Below, piece after piece: positions 17,652 through 26,997 of a DNA stretch of 64,000 nt. Location of the stretch: the NCBI RefSeq assembly GCF_006439395.2, contig NZ_CP083950.1:1674001-1738000 (forward strand), in the 5' to 3' direction. Under the pieces are notes generated by a model. That model was not told the origin of the DNA, did not search any database, and saw only the letters and a list, made by a program, of their open reading frames with translations. Position 1 is the stretch's first letter; each line of letters begins with the position of its first letter. This DNA comes from Mesorhizobium sp. B4-1-4. Its GTDB lineage: Bacteria; Pseudomonadota; Alphaproteobacteria; Rhizobiales; Rhizobiaceae. The position numbers and the translations under genes were made by a program.

Positions 17652-20228
17652 ATGGCCAAGGAAGCGCGCGGCGATTTCTATCCGGTACCGATCGTCGACC
17701 AGAACACGCGACCGGGCGCCGTGACCCGGCTGATCATCTTCATCGTCGTTCTGACAGGGGCCGCGATCGTCTTCGGTCTGTTCCGCGAGCGTCTCGGCGA
17801 TCCCTTCCTGCTCGGCATGCTCGGCGTGCTGGCGATGATCGGCGTCGGCTTCCTGTTCGCGACCGCGATCGGCTTCGTGCAGATCACACCACGCTCGACC
17901 GGCGATGAACTGTCCAAGGCTTTCGTCGATTCGATGTCGCAGGGCCTTCTGGTGACGGACACCAAGGGCCGCGTCGTCTACGCCAACCGTGCCTATGCCG
18001 AAATGACCGGAGCCTCATCGGCCGCCGATCTGAAGACGGTCGAGGGCCTGCTTTCGGATGTTCCCGAAGCCTCGATGACCATTTACCGGCTGGCATCCGG
18101 CCTGCGCGACGGGCAACCGGGCGACGGTGAGTTCCGGCTGGCGCAATCGATCAGGCCGGGCGCCGAACCCGGCGCCCGCTGGTACAGGACCCGCGCCCGC
18201 ACCTTCAGCGTTCCGGGCCAGCGGCTGCCCATGCTGGCCTGGCAACTCGCAGATATTTCGCGGGAGCGAGCAGAACAGGAGCGTTTCTTCCTCGACCTGC
18301 AGAAGGCCATCGATCACCTTGACCACGCCCCGGCCGGCTTCTTTTCCGCCGACCAGGACGGCCGTGTCACCTACATCAACGCCACGCTCGCGGAGTGGCT
18401 TGGCATCGATCTCGCCAGCTTTACGCCTGGCGCCGTGACCTTGCCTGACATCGTTGCCGGCGACGGCATGGCGCTGGTGCGCTCGGTCAAGGCCGACCCC
18501 GGCACGACGCGCAATGCGGTCATCGATCTCGACCTGACGACGATGACGGGCGAGGCGCTGCCCGTGCGCTTCATGCATCGCGTTTCAGCCAGCCGGGAAG
18601 GCGTCGGCGGCCCGACGCGCACGATCGTGCTCAACCGCACGCAGGGCGAGGATGCCTCGGCCGATCTGCGCGCTTCGGAAGTGCGCTTCACCCGCTTCTT
18701 CAATTCCACGCCGATGGCGATCGCGGGCGTCGATGCCAACGGGCGCATCCTGCGCACCAATGCGCCGTTCCTGTTGCTGTTTTCCTCGGTCGTCGACCGG
18801 GACGCCGTCGATCGCCGCGTGCGCCTCGATACGGTGATCCATGAGCGCGACCGGCCGGCCTTTGCCGCTGCATTCGAAAAGGCCCGGCAGCGGCAGGCCG
18901 ACATCGACCCGATCGACACTGTGCTGCCCGGGAATGAAGAGCGCCACATCCGTTTCTACGTCAATGCCGTCGCCGACGGCACCGGCGGCGAGGGGGCCGA
19001 GGAATCGGCCATCGTCTACGCCGTCGAGACGACCGAACAGAAGGCGCTCGAAGGGCAGATGGCGCAGAGCCAGAAGATGCAGGCGGTCGGCCAGCTCGCC
19101 GGCGGCATCGCCCACGATTTCAACAATGTGCTGACCGCCATCATCATGGCGTCGGACCTGCTCCTGACCAATCACCGGCCGTCGGATCCATCATTCCCCG
19201 ACATCATGAACATCAAGCAGAACGCCAACCGGGCGGCCTCGCTGGTGCGGCAGTTGCTGGCGTTCTCGCGCAAACAGACGCTGCGGCCGGAAGTGTTGAA
19301 CCTCACCGACGTGCTCGCCGATCTCAGAATGCTGCTTGCCCGTCTGGTCGGCAACGACATCAAACTGAAGATCGACCACGGCCGCGACCTGTGGCCGGTC
19401 AAGGTGGATATCGGCCAGTTCGAGCAGGTGGTGGTCAACCTGGCTGTCAATGCGCGCGACGCGATGCCGGCCGGCGGCGATCTCACGGTGCGGACCCGCA
19501 ACGTGACCGCCGAGGAGTGCAGGACCTTCCCCTACCGTGAACTCACCGCGGCCGACTATGTGGTGGTCGAAGTCGAGGATACCGGCAGCGGCATCGCGCC
19601 TGATGTGCTGAAGAAGATCTTCGAGCCGTTCTTCACCACCAAGGAGGTCGGCAAGGGCACCGGCCTTGGCCTGTCCATGGTCTACGGCATCATCAAGCAG
19701 ACCGGCGGCTTCATTTTCTGCGATTCCGAGGTCGGCAAGGGATCGACCTTCCGCATCTTCCTGCCGCGTCACGTCGCGGAAACGAAAAACGTGGCCGAAC
19801 CCGGCGAAGCGCCGGCCACGGCGCCGGTCAAATCGGCCGACAGCGTCAAGGACCTGTCCGGTTCGGCGACGGTGCTGCTGGTCGAGGACGAGGACGCCGT
19901 GCGCATGGGCGGCGTGCGGGCGCTGACCTCGCGCGGCTATACCGTGCATGAGGCATCCTCGGGCGTCGAGGCGCTGGAAGTGTTCGAGGCCCTTGGCGGC
20001 AAAGTCGACATCGTCGTTTCGGACGTGGTGATGCCGGAGATGGACGGGCCGACCCTGCTGGGCGAACTGCGCAAGCGCCAGCCGGACATCAAGTTCGTCT
20101 TCGTGTCCGGCTACGCCGAGGACGCGTTCGCCAGGAACCTGCCGGCGGAGGCGCATTTCGGCTTCCTGCCGAAGCCGTTCTCGCTCAAGCAACTGGCAAC
20201 GATCGTCAAGGACATGCTGGAGTCATAG
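17652..20228 (+). CDS. cckA: cell-cycle hybrid histidine kinase CckA
   Basis: 858 residues. Two membrane helices lie at about 21-42 and 50-75, followed by PAS-type sensor domains (about 90-200, 215-320 and 335-450). The kinase begins with [22 protein letters not shown]488 is the phospho-acceptor. The ATPase boxes are [16 protein letters not shown] and [14 protein letters not shown] receiver domain at the C-terminus has D791 in [12 protein letters not shown]. In alphaproteobacteria CckA phosphorylates ChpT, which feeds CtrA and controls DNA replication and division. A GATTC (GANTC) methylation site lies just upstream. The PAS boundaries are estimates. Confidence 0.96.
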   Translation: MAKEARGDFYPVPIVDQNTRPGAVTRLIIFIVVLTGAAIVFGLFRERLGDPFLLGMLGVLAMIGVGFLFATAIGFVQITPRSTGDELSKAFVDSMSQGLLVTDTKGRVVYANRAYAEMTGASSAADLKTVEGLLSDVPEASMTIYRLASGLRDGQPGDGEFRLAQSIRPGAEPGARWYRTRARTFSVPGQRLPMLAWQLADISRERAEQERFFLDLQKAIDHLDHAPAGFFSADQDGRVTYINATLAEWLGIDLASFTPGAVTLPDIVAGDGMALVRSVKADPGTTRNAVIDLDLTTMTGEALPVRFMHRVSASREGVGGPTRTIVLNRTQGEDASADLRASEVRFTRFFNSTPMAIAGVDANGRILRTNAPFLLLFSSVVDRDAVDRRVRLDTVIHERDRPAFAAAFEKARQRQADIDPIDTVLPGNEERHIRFYVNAVADGTGGEGAEESAIVYAVETTEQKALEGQMAQSQKMQAVGQLAGGIAHDFNNVLTAIIMASDLLLTNHRPSDPSFPDIMNIKQNANRAASLVRQLLAFSRKQTLRPEVLNLTDVLADLRMLLARLVGNDIKLKIDHGRDLWPVKVDIGQFEQVVVNLAVNARDAMPAGGDLTVRTRNVTAEECRTFPYRELTAADYVVVEVEDTGSGIAPDVLKKIFEPFFTTKEVGKGTGLGLSMVYGIIKQTGGFIFCDSEVGKGSTFRIFLPRHVAETKNVAEPGEAPATAPVKSADSVKDLSGSATVLLVEDEDAVRMGGVRALTSRGYTVHEASSGVEALEVFEALGGKVDIVVSDVVMPEMDGPTLLGELRKRQPDIKFVFVSGYAEDAFARNLPAEAHFGFLPKPFSLKQLATIVKDMLES

Positions 20229-20270
20229 CGTTCTCCCGTAATCCGCCTTGCGCAACGCCCCGACAACGCC

Positions 20271-21026
20271 ATGATTGCGGGTGAAGGGGCAGGCGAGCTC
20301 GGGGAGCAGTTGTTGACGCCACACATCGAAGCAGACAGGGGCGACTACGCCGATACGGTCTTGCTGCCGGGCGACCCGCAGCGCGCCGAATGGATGGCGA
20401 ACACCTTTCTGGAAGGGCCACGTTGCGTCAACCGCAGGCGGGGCGCTCTCGGTTTTACCGGGCTTTATCGAGGCAAGCGTGTCAGCATCCAGGCGACGGG
20501 CATCGGTGTTTCGTCGTTCCTGATCTATGCGCATGAACTGTTGGATTATCATGGCGTCCGGACTTTGATCCGCACCGGTACCTGCGGCGGCCTGACTGCC
20601 GAGGTTGAGCTGCGAAGCCTTGTCATTTCGCAATCAGCGCGGCCCGAAAATACCCAAAGCGGTCAGGTCTTTGGTCTCTACGGCGCTGCCGCCGGCCCGG
20701 ATCCGGCGCTGCTTGTCCTTGCTTTGGCCAAAGCTGCTGAACTCGGCATCGCGCTCCATGTCGGTCCGACGGTCTGCAGCGACATCTTCCATCATCCGGA
20801 TGGCCGCGCCCGGTTTGCCGAGGCGCGGTCCGCCGGAATCTTGGCGGTGGATATGGAAACCAGCGCGCTTTACCGCATTGCCGGGCATTTCGGGATCCGT
20901 GCGCTGTCGATCTGCACGGTGGTCGACCATATCGAGACCGGCGAACTGACCGACTATTCCGAACGCCAGGGGCTTTTCACCGACATGAGCCGCCTGGCGC
21001 TCGAAATCGCTGTGGAAGGGCGCTAA
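20271..21026 (+). CDS. deoD: purine-nucleoside phosphorylase, DeoD type
   Basis: 251 residues from the ATG at 20271. A TTG at 20313, 6 bases after GGGGAG, would give 237 residues, closer to the usual 233-239, and may be the true start; the opening TPHIEADRGDYA then sits right at the N-terminus. Key motifs are LLPGDPQRA (phosphate binding), ATGIGVSS, RTGTCGGL, and AVDMETSALY with the substrate-binding Met-Glu. It cleaves purine nucleosides with phosphate for salvage. The serine in ALSICTVVDH replaces the frequent LTVSD motif, so the catalytic aspartate may be the D of VVDH. Confidence 0.93.
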   Translation: MIAGEGAGELGEQLLTPHIEADRGDYADTVLLPGDPQRAEWMANTFLEGPRCVNRRRGALGFTGLYRGKRVSIQATGIGVSSFLIYAHELLDYHGVRTLIRTGTCGGLTAEVELRSLVISQSARPENTQSGQVFGLYGAAAGPDPALLVLALAKAAELGIALHVGPTVCSDIFHHPDGRARFAEARSAGILAVDMETSALYRIAGHFGIRALSICTVVDHIETGELTDYSERQGLFTDMSRLALEIAVEGR

Positions 21027-21325
21027 GCCGCTTCCCGCTTCAGCGTCATCCGCTCGTCCATGGGCTTGTGGCCGCGCAGATAGAGCGCGCAGGTGGTGCG
21101 CAGCATGGAGGCAAAGTTGGGGATTTCGCCGTTGATCTCGATGGCTTCGTCGTAGAGTTTCGAGATGAATTTCGGCGTCGTCAGGTTCTGGCTTTCCGCG
21201 ATTTCATCGAGCAAGGCCCAGAACGTCACCTCGAGCTGAATGCTGGTCGAATGTCCGTCGATACGGATCGACCGGTTGATCTGGCGATAGCCTTCCGGAT
21301 CCTGCGCGGCAAAGACTCTGCACAT
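21023..21325 (-). CDS. ribbon-helix-helix domain protein
   Basis: 100 residues. The short strand NRSIRIDGHSTSIQLE is followed by two helices (TFWALLDEIAESQ and TTPKFISKLYDEA), which is the RHH_4-type arrangement. Such proteins are dimers that bind DNA or, in some rhizobial cases, act as small adaptors; the target is unknown. No antitoxin partner is adjacent. Its stop overlaps the end of the convergent deoD gene by four bases. Confidence 0.8.
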   Translation of the reverse strand: MCRVFAAQDPEGYRQINRSIRIDGHSTSIQLEVTFWALLDEIAESQNLTTPKFISKLYDEAIEINGEIPNFASMLRTTCALYLRGHKPMDERMTLKREAA

Positions 21326-21558
21326 CGTTATCTCCCGTTTTTGTTGGTCTTGGGCGCTGACTGAGCCGTCGGCGCCTTTTGAACACTGCCTGCGGTTTCA
21401 TCTTCGGCCGGACGGCCGATGACCGCAATCAGACTTTCGTCCTTAGAACGGGCTGGACACTACCCGTTTTCCACTCCCATGCGTGGTAATCGGCTGCCAC
21501 CACCTTTCTTCGCCGGAGCGCATAATAACCTCCAGGCACGAAAGCTACGGAGTCTGAT

Positions 21559-21954
21559 TTGGCGAAGGCGATCCACACGATGATCCGGGTTCTCGAAGAG
21601 GACCGCTCCATCGATTTCTACAACAAGGCGTTCGGGTTGGAAGTTGCTCAGCGGCTGGATTTCGAGACCTTCACGCTGATCTATCTCAGCAATGCCGATG
21701 CGCCTTTCGAAGTTGAGTTGACCGTCAACAAGGGGCGGCAGGAACCCTACACGCTCGGCGACGGCTATGGTCACCTCGCGGTTTCGGTCGCCGATCTCGA
21801 CGGCGAACATGATCGCCTCGGTGCACTTGGCCTCAACCCGAAAAAGATCGTCGAGTTCGAGCGAGACGGATCGCTCATCGCCCGCTTCTTCTTCATCGAG
21901 GATCCCGACGGCTACAAGGTCGAGGTGCTGCAGCGTGGGGGGCGCTTCCAATAG
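21559..21954 (+). CDS. glyoxalase/VOC superfamily protein
   Basis: 131 residues from a TTG start with GGAG 6 bases upstream. Two betaalphabetabetabeta modules are seen, with IHTMIRVLEEDRSIDFYNKAFG in the first and GYGHLAVSVADLD in the second. The metal ligands H6, E53, H77 and E124 of glyoxalase I appear to be present (the last in DGYKVEVLQ), so a GloA-like lactoylglutathione lyase is likely, but other VOC activities are possible. The gene precedes the Tat-exported dehydrogenase pair by 76 bp on the same strand. Confidence 0.8.
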   Translation: MAKAIHTMIRVLEEDRSIDFYNKAFGLEVAQRLDFETFTLIYLSNADAPFEVELTVNKGRQEPYTLGDGYGHLAVSVADLDGEHDRLGALGLNPKKIVEFERDGSLIARFFFIEDPDGYKVEVLQRGGRFQ

Positions 21955-22030
21955 GGACAACAGGCCGCGCGGACCGGCGCGGCGCCAGCAACGGCACCTA
22001 TGGGTGCGAACAGCAAGCAGGGAGGAACAT

Positions 22031-22561
22031 ATGGTTACGATCTACGAGAGGAAGCCCGGCCTGTCTCGGCGCGAGCTTCTCAAACGCGGCGGCGCGGGCG
22101 CGTTGCTCATCATTTCCGGCAGTGCCGTCATCAGCCCGGAACACGCCTGGGGGCTGGAAACCTCGGCGCTGAAGCCGGAGACGATGGCGACGCTGATCCA
22201 GGTGGCGCGCGACATCTATCCGCACGACCAGGTCCCGGACAGGTATTACGCCGTCGCGGTGAAGGGCCATGACGAGATGGCCGGCAAGGATCCGGCCCAC
22301 AAGGAACTCATCGAAAACGGCATCGCCGATCTCGACAGGAAGGCCGGCAGCGGCGGCTATCGTGGGCTTGGCTGGGAAGAGCAGCGCGTGGCGCTGCTCA
22401 GGGACGTCGAGAACTCGCCCTTCTTCCAGGCGGTTCGCGGCGGCCTCGTGGTCAGCCTCTACAATCAGAAGGAGCTCTGGCCGATCTTCGGCTACGAGGG
22501 CGAATCCTACTCAAAGGGCGGCTATATCGCGCGTGGTTTCAATGACATCGAGTGGCTCTGA
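22031..22561 (+). CDS. gluconate 2-dehydrogenase subunit 3-type protein with Tat signal
   Basis: 176 residues from the ATG at 22031, behind a perfect GGAGGAACAT site. The N-terminus holds a twin-arginine signal (SRRELLKRG, then a hydrophobic run ALLIISGSAVI). The mature domain resembles the small subunit of FAD-dependent gluconate or fructose dehydrogenases, which escorts the flavin subunit to the periplasm (hitchhiker export). It is followed 45 bases later by a GMC oxidoreductase without its own signal, exactly as this model needs. The sugar or alcohol substrate is not known. Confidence 0.88.
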   Translation: MVTIYERKPGLSRRELLKRGGAGALLIISGSAVISPEHAWGLETSALKPETMATLIQVARDIYPHDQVPDRYYAVAVKGHDEMAGKDPAHKELIENGIADLDRKAGSGGYRGLGWEEQRVALLRDVENSPFFQAVRGGLVVSLYNQKELWPIFGYEGESYSKGGYIARGFNDIEWL

Positions 22562-22606
22562 GCCGCTTCGCCCAACCGCATCCAATTGATTTCATGGGAG
22601 GAAACC

Positions 22607-24178
22607 ATGGCAGCATCATTTGATCTGAAGAACGATGGCGTGGTCGTCATCATCGGCTCCGGCGCCGGCGGCGGCACGCTCGGCAACGAGCTGGCACAGA
22701 AGGGCATAGACGTGGTCATCCTCGAGGCGGGCGCCCGTCACGAATATGAGGATTTCGTCAACGACGAATGGGATTCGTTCGCCCAACTCGCCTGGAAGGA
22801 CAAGCGCACGACGTCGGGTGACTGGCGGGTGTCGAAGGATTTCCCGAACCTTCCGGCCTGGATCGTCAAGTCGGTCGGCGGTTCGACCACGCACTGGGCG
22901 GGCGCGTCGCTGCGTTTCCAGGAGCACGAGTTCAAGACGCTGTCGACCTACGGCAAGCTGGAAGGCGCAAACCTCTTGGACTGGCCGGTCACGCTGGCCG
23001 AGATGGAGCCTTATTACGCCAAGGCCGAAGCCAAGATGGGTGTGACGGGCACCAATGGCTGGCCGAGATTGCCGGGCAACAACAACTTCAAGGTGCTCAA
23101 GGCCGGCGCCGACAAGCTCGGCTACAAGGAATGCCACACCGGCAACATGGCGATCAACTCGGTCGAGCGCGACGACCGCAATTCCTGCCAGCAGACAGGC
23201 TTCTGCTTCCAAGGCTGCAAATGGGGCGCCAAATGGTCGACGCTCTACACCGAGATCCCAAAGGGCGAGGCGACAGGCCATCTGGAGGTGCGGCCGAACT
23301 CGATGGTGATCAAGATCAACCACGATCCTTCGGGCAAGGTGACCGGCGTCGTCTACGCCGACAAGGACGGCAAGCTTAAGGAGCAGAAAGCCCGTATCGT
23401 CGCCGTTGCCGGCAATTCGATCGAGAGCCCGCGCCTGCTGCTCAACTCCGAGTCGGCCAAATTCCCGCATGGGCTTGGCAACTCGTCGGGGCAGGTGGGC
23501 AAGAATTACATGCGCCACACCACCGGCTCGGTGTATGCCATCTTCGACAAGCCGGTGCACATGTATCGCGGCACCACCATGGCTGGCATCATCCGCGACG
23601 AGGCCCGCCATGATCCGTCACGCGGTTTTGTCGGCGGCTACGAATTCGAGACGCTGTCGCTCGGCCTGCCGTTCATGGCGGCTTTCCTGAACCCCGGCGG
23701 GTGGGGACGCTCTTTCACCACCGCACTCGACCATTACGATCATATGGCGGGCCTGTGGATCGTCGGTGAAGACATGCCACGCGAGGAGAACCGCATCACG
23801 TTGCACGCCGATGAGAAGGACGAGCACGGCATGCCGATTGCCGACGTGCATTTCGACGATCATCCAAACGACACGGCGATGCGCGACCATGCCTACAAGC
23901 AGGCCTCGGCGCTTTATGATGCGGTCGGCGCCACGCGCACCTTCCCGACGCCGCCCTATCCGTCGACCCACAATCTCGGTACCAACCGGATGAGCGAGAA
24001 AGCTGCCGACGGCGTCGTCAACAAGCATGGTCAGACGCACGACATCAAGAACCTGTTCGTGTCGGACGGCAGCCAGTTCACCACGGGTGCCGCCGAAAAC
24101 CCGACCCTGACCATCGTGTCGCTGGCAATCCGCCAGGCCGACTACATCGCCGCCCAGATGTCGGCAAGAAGCATCTAG
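22607..24178 (+). CDS. GMC family oxidoreductase
   Basis: 523 residues from the ATG at 22607, with GGGAGGAAACC upstream. The FAD-binding Rossmann motif GSGAGGGTLGNEL lies near residue 18, followed by VVILEAG. The GMC domain ends with the conserved THNLGTNRM and the C-terminal FVSDGSQFTTGAAENPTLT region, holding the catalytic His/Asn class. It oxidises an alcohol or sugar, passing electrons to a partner rather than to O2. There is no cytochrome c subunit next door, unlike classical gluconate dehydrogenases. It has no signal peptide, so it probably travels with the Tat protein upstream. Confidence 0.92.
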   Translation: MAASFDLKNDGVVVIIGSGAGGGTLGNELAQKGIDVVILEAGARHEYEDFVNDEWDSFAQLAWKDKRTTSGDWRVSKDFPNLPAWIVKSVGGSTTHWAGASLRFQEHEFKTLSTYGKLEGANLLDWPVTLAEMEPYYAKAEAKMGVTGTNGWPRLPGNNNFKVLKAGADKLGYKECHTGNMAINSVERDDRNSCQQTGFCFQGCKWGAKWSTLYTEIPKGEATGHLEVRPNSMVIKINHDPSGKVTGVVYADKDGKLKEQKARIVAVAGNSIESPRLLLNSESAKFPHGLGNSSGQVGKNYMRHTTGSVYAIFDKPVHMYRGTTMAGIIRDEARHDPSRGFVGGYEFETLSLGLPFMAAFLNPGGWGRSFTTALDHYDHMAGLWIVGEDMPREENRITLHADEKDEHGMPIADVHFDDHPNDTAMRDHAYKQASALYDAVGATRTFPTPPYPSTHNLGTNRMSEKAADGVVNKHGQTHDIKNLFVSDGSQFTTGAAENPTLTIVSLAIRQADYIAAQMSARSI

Positions 24179-24200
24179 TCCCACCTCCCGACTGCCTGCT

Positions 24201-24234
24201 GGCGCGGGACCCGCGAGGGTTCCGCGCCTTTTTT
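24201..24234 (+). terminator. intrinsic terminator with GCGA tetraloop
   Basis: Arms ggcgcgggaccc (24201-24212) and gggttccgcgcc (24217-24228) form 12 bp with one G-U. The loop GCGA is a GNRA tetraloop and six T residues follow. It ends the dehydrogenase transcript 23 bases after its stop. Confidence 0.92.
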
Positions 24235-24248
24235 CGTGCTTGCGAAGG

Positions 24249-26162
24249 CTATGCCCCGACCGGCTGGCCGTCCTTGCGGCGGATGGCGATGACCGAGGGG
24301 CGCGGCGGCTGGCCGTCCTTGAAATCGGGCCATAGGGACTGCGCCTTGTCGAGCGTTTCGGCGTCCTCCGATGGATGCTGAACCGAAAGGAACAGCGTTG
24401 TGCCATCCGGGGTGAAGCAGGGGCCGGTCGCTTCCGCGCCATGCGGGCAGGTGAACAAAAGCTTCGGCAGGCCCCGCGCCGGGCCTTCCGTGTCGACGCC
24501 ATAGACGCCGTCGGGCAGGTCGAAATCGTTGGCGCCGTCGGTCGCTACCCAGAGACGGCCGGCGGGGTCGAAGGTGATGTTGTCCGGGCACACGAACCAG
24601 CCATTGTCCGATGTGTCGGAATGGAAGGTGGCGCCGACCTTGGCATCCCCGGGATTGCCGCACAGAACGAACAGGTCCCAGGTGTATTTGTCGGCGGTAT
24701 GGTCGGCATCCGCGCCGCGGCCGCCCGGCGGGATCAGTTCGACGATGTGGCCCCAGAGGTTTTCGGGCCGCGTGTTGGCTGGATTGACCTTGGATTCGTC
24801 GCGTTTCTTGTTCTTGGTCATGACGGCGTAGACGCGGCCGGTGACCGGATTGGTCTCGATGTCCTCCGGCCGATCCATCGGGGTCGCGCCAAGCGCATCG
24901 GCGGCCAGCCGTGTTTTCAGCAGCACCTCGGCCTGGTCGGCAAAACCGTTCTCGGCGGTGAGCTTGCCCTGGCCATGGATCAGCGGCAGCCATGTCATGG
25001 TGCCATCGGCATCGTAACGAGCGACCGAAAGCACGCCATCGTCCAGAAGGCCGTTGCTCGAAGCCGGGTTCGCCTTGTCATAAGCCTTGTTCGAGACATA
25101 GCGGTACATGTATTCGAAATAATCGTCGTCACCCATGTAGACGACGATGCGGCCATCCTTGTTGACGACGACCGTAGAGGCCTCATGCGACATGCGGCCA
25201 AGGGCCGTGCGCTTCACCGGCTTGGACTTGGGGTCGTAGGGGTCGATCTCGACCACCCAGTCGAAGCGGTTGGTTTCGTTCGGTTCCTTGTCGATGTTGA
25301 AGCGGTCGTGAAAGCGGCCGCGGCCGTAAATGTCGGCGCCGTCAAAGCCGTAACGGTCGAGAATGCCTGCTGCAGGGGCCTTCTTTGGATCGCCGCCGAA
25401 CAGATCGGAAACGCCCTCCTCGCAGGTCAGCACCGTCCCCCATGGGGTAACGCCGCCGCTGCAATTATAGCTGGTGCCGAGCACCTTGGTGCCGGTTGCA
25501 TCGGCTGAGGTCTTCATCAGCGCATGGCCAGCCACGGGGCCGGAGACGGTCATTTCGGTGTTGGCGGTGATGCGGCGGTTAAGCGGGCTATCGTCGATGG
25601 TTTGCCACTTGCCGTCCTTGAGCATGACCTCGACGATCGAATGCCCCATCGCCGCCAGGCCGAGATTGACCTGTTCCTTGCTCATCGCCTTGCCGGCGCC
25701 GTCCTCGGTCATGCCGGGGAACATCACATTCGGCGAGATGTATTCGTTGTTGACGCAAAGCAAGCCGTGGTCGGAGTTCACCGAACCCCTGGGCAGCGGC
25801 ATGAAGGCGATGTAGTCGCAATTATAGCCGAAGCGCTTTTCCTGTTCGTCGGCCGCGATCGTGTTGCCGTCGAAATCCGGCAGGCCCGCGACAAGCGGAT
25901 CGCCCCAGCGTGCGACGATCGTCGTTTCATAGCCGTCGGCTGCGGCGTGGGTCTTGCCATAGACTCGGTTCAGTTCGGGAAAACCGAGGGTGGAAAGGGC
26001 GGCGGTGGCATGTGTTTCGCCGGCAAACAACGAACCGACAAAGCCGCCGCCGGCGACCAGGGCGCCAGATGCGAGGCTGCCCTTCAGGAGGGTACGGCGC
26101 GAAACGCGCTCGGCGATGACATCGCGAATGACGGGGGAGGATGAGGACGGGGAATCGGCCAT
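24249..26162 (-). CDS. PhoX family (DUF839) secreted phosphatase
   Basis: 637 residues from the ATG at 26162, with GAGAGG upstream. A Tat signal is seen (SRRTLLKGS, then SGALVAGGGF), as required for export of this metal-loaded enzyme class. The beta-propeller family signatures include VNNEYISP, NCSGGVTPWGTVLTCEE, and repeated DPAGRLWVATDG and FTPDGTTLFLSVQHP motifs. PhoX enzymes are periplasmic alkaline phosphatases or phosphodiesterases using Ca and Fe, usually induced by phosphate starvation. No convincing Pho box was found. The gene is convergent with the dehydrogenase operon. Confidence 0.92.
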   Translation of the reverse strand: MADSPSSSSPVIRDVIAERVSRRTLLKGSLASGALVAGGGFVGSLFAGETHATAALSTLGFPELNRVYGKTHAAADGYETTIVARWGDPLVAGLPDFDGNTIAADEQEKRFGYNCDYIAFMPLPRGSVNSDHGLLCVNNEYISPNVMFPGMTEDGAGKAMSKEQVNLGLAAMGHSIVEVMLKDGKWQTIDDSPLNRRITANTEMTVSGPVAGHALMKTSADATGTKVLGTSYNCSGGVTPWGTVLTCEEGVSDLFGGDPKKAPAAGILDRYGFDGADIYGRGRFHDRFNIDKEPNETNRFDWVVEIDPYDPKSKPVKRTALGRMSHEASTVVVNKDGRIVVYMGDDDYFEYMYRYVSNKAYDKANPASSNGLLDDGVLSVARYDADGTMTWLPLIHGQGKLTAENGFADQAEVLLKTRLAADALGATPMDRPEDIETNPVTGRVYAVMTKNKKRDESKVNPANTRPENLWGHIVELIPPGGRGADADHTADKYTWDLFVLCGNPGDAKVGATFHSDTSDNGWFVCPDNITFDPAGRLWVATDGANDFDLPDGVYGVDTEGPARGLPKLLFTCPHGAEATGPCFTPDGTTLFLSVQHPSEDAETLDKAQSLWPDFKDGQPPRPSVIAIRRKDGQPVGA

Positions 26163-26277
26163 GTGTCTGCCTCTCGAGGTGGATGTGACGGCGCAAAGCT
26201 GCCTATCCAGCTTCGGCAACATCCAGATGACATGAGAGAAAGGCTCGCCTCGCGGCGACGGCCGTCACCAGGATGGG

Positions 26278-26685
26278 CTATTGGCTGCCGCCCCTGGTGC
26301 AGGTCGAGGCGGTGAAGGCGCCGTCGGGCTGCTTCATGATGATATCGAAGGAGGGTGGGTTCTGGCCATCCAGGGTTGCCTGGGTCAGGGACAAGGAATT
26401 GCCACCGGTGGTGTAGCCGCCGAGCGGTCCCAACCAGGAGATCACACCGTTTGCGTCCATCTGGTAGTTATAGCCCTGTTGGACGGCGCCGAAGGTGACA
26501 GGGCCGGTGTAGACATTTCCCTTGATGGTGACGACGCCCAGGTTGAGGAACATGCCGAGCAGATAGACTTCGCAGTGATAGGTGCCGTCGGGCATCCTGC
26601 CGTCGCTGAAGTCGGCCCGCGCGGCTCCGGTTCCCACCGCCAGAAGTAATATCCCGATGAATATGCGTGAAATGCTGGATGCCAT
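26278..26685 (-). CDS. small secreted protein of unknown function
   Basis: 135 residues from the ATG at 26685. The signal peptide is clear (SSISRIFIGILLLAVGTG, cleavage ARA-D). The mature protein of about 112 residues has two cysteines (YHCEVY and STCTRG) and many glycines. I do not recognise the family. It should be periplasmic. It ends 116 bp from the phoX start on the same strand and could be transcribed with it, but has its own upstream region shared with urtA. Confidence 0.7.
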   Translation of the reverse strand: MASSISRIFIGILLLAVGTGAARADFSDGRMPDGTYHCEVYLLGMFLNLGVVTIKGNVYTGPVTFGAVQQGYNYQMDANGVISWLGPLGGYTTGGNSLSLTQATLDGQNPPSFDIIMKQPDGAFTASTCTRGGSQ

Positions 26686-26937
26686 GACGTTGCCTGTCTG
26701 AAGTCGAGCTTGCCCCATTTTCCAGTCGGGCCGCAACATTTGTCAGCGGTGATCCGTTCACAACGGTCAAAATATAGGCATCAGATAAATTTGAGCTAAA
26801 ATTAGGCAATTGCCTTGTGCGCTGCGCAAATTTCCCTCACTCAAATTTTTATCGGCTCTCTTTGTTTTATTTGGTCTGATGTAATAAGCCGCTGACAACG
26901 TTTGGCTATTTCGCTTTTTCGAACATCCAATTCGCGG

Positions 26938-26955
26938 TTGGCATGTAGGTTGCAT
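26938..26955 (+). promoter_or_regulatory. sigma-54 promoter of the urt operon
   Basis: The sequence TGGCATG-TAGG-TTGCA matches the sigma-54 consensus TGGCACG-N4-TTGCA at all but one position, with GG and GC exactly ten bases apart (-24/-12). It lies 43 bases before the urtA ATG. Urea uptake genes are commonly NtrC-activated, so nitrogen control is expected; I could not identify an NtrC site with confidence in the AT-rich region upstream. Confidence 0.85.
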
Positions 26956-26997
26956 CGCGTTGTTGCGGTGCAATCAACCAGCTTGGGAGTCTTCAGC

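Noticed and set aside
26163..26277. Possible Pho box before phoX (CTCTCATGTCATCTGGATG on the minus strand)
   Set aside because: Only partial similarity to CTGTCAT repeats and the wrong spacing between halves; not strong enough to list.
26800..26935. Possible NtrC sites upstream of the urt sigma-54 promoter (for example ttgtgcgctgcgcaaa)
   Set aside because: Palindromic but not close enough to the NtrC consensus; common in such sequence.
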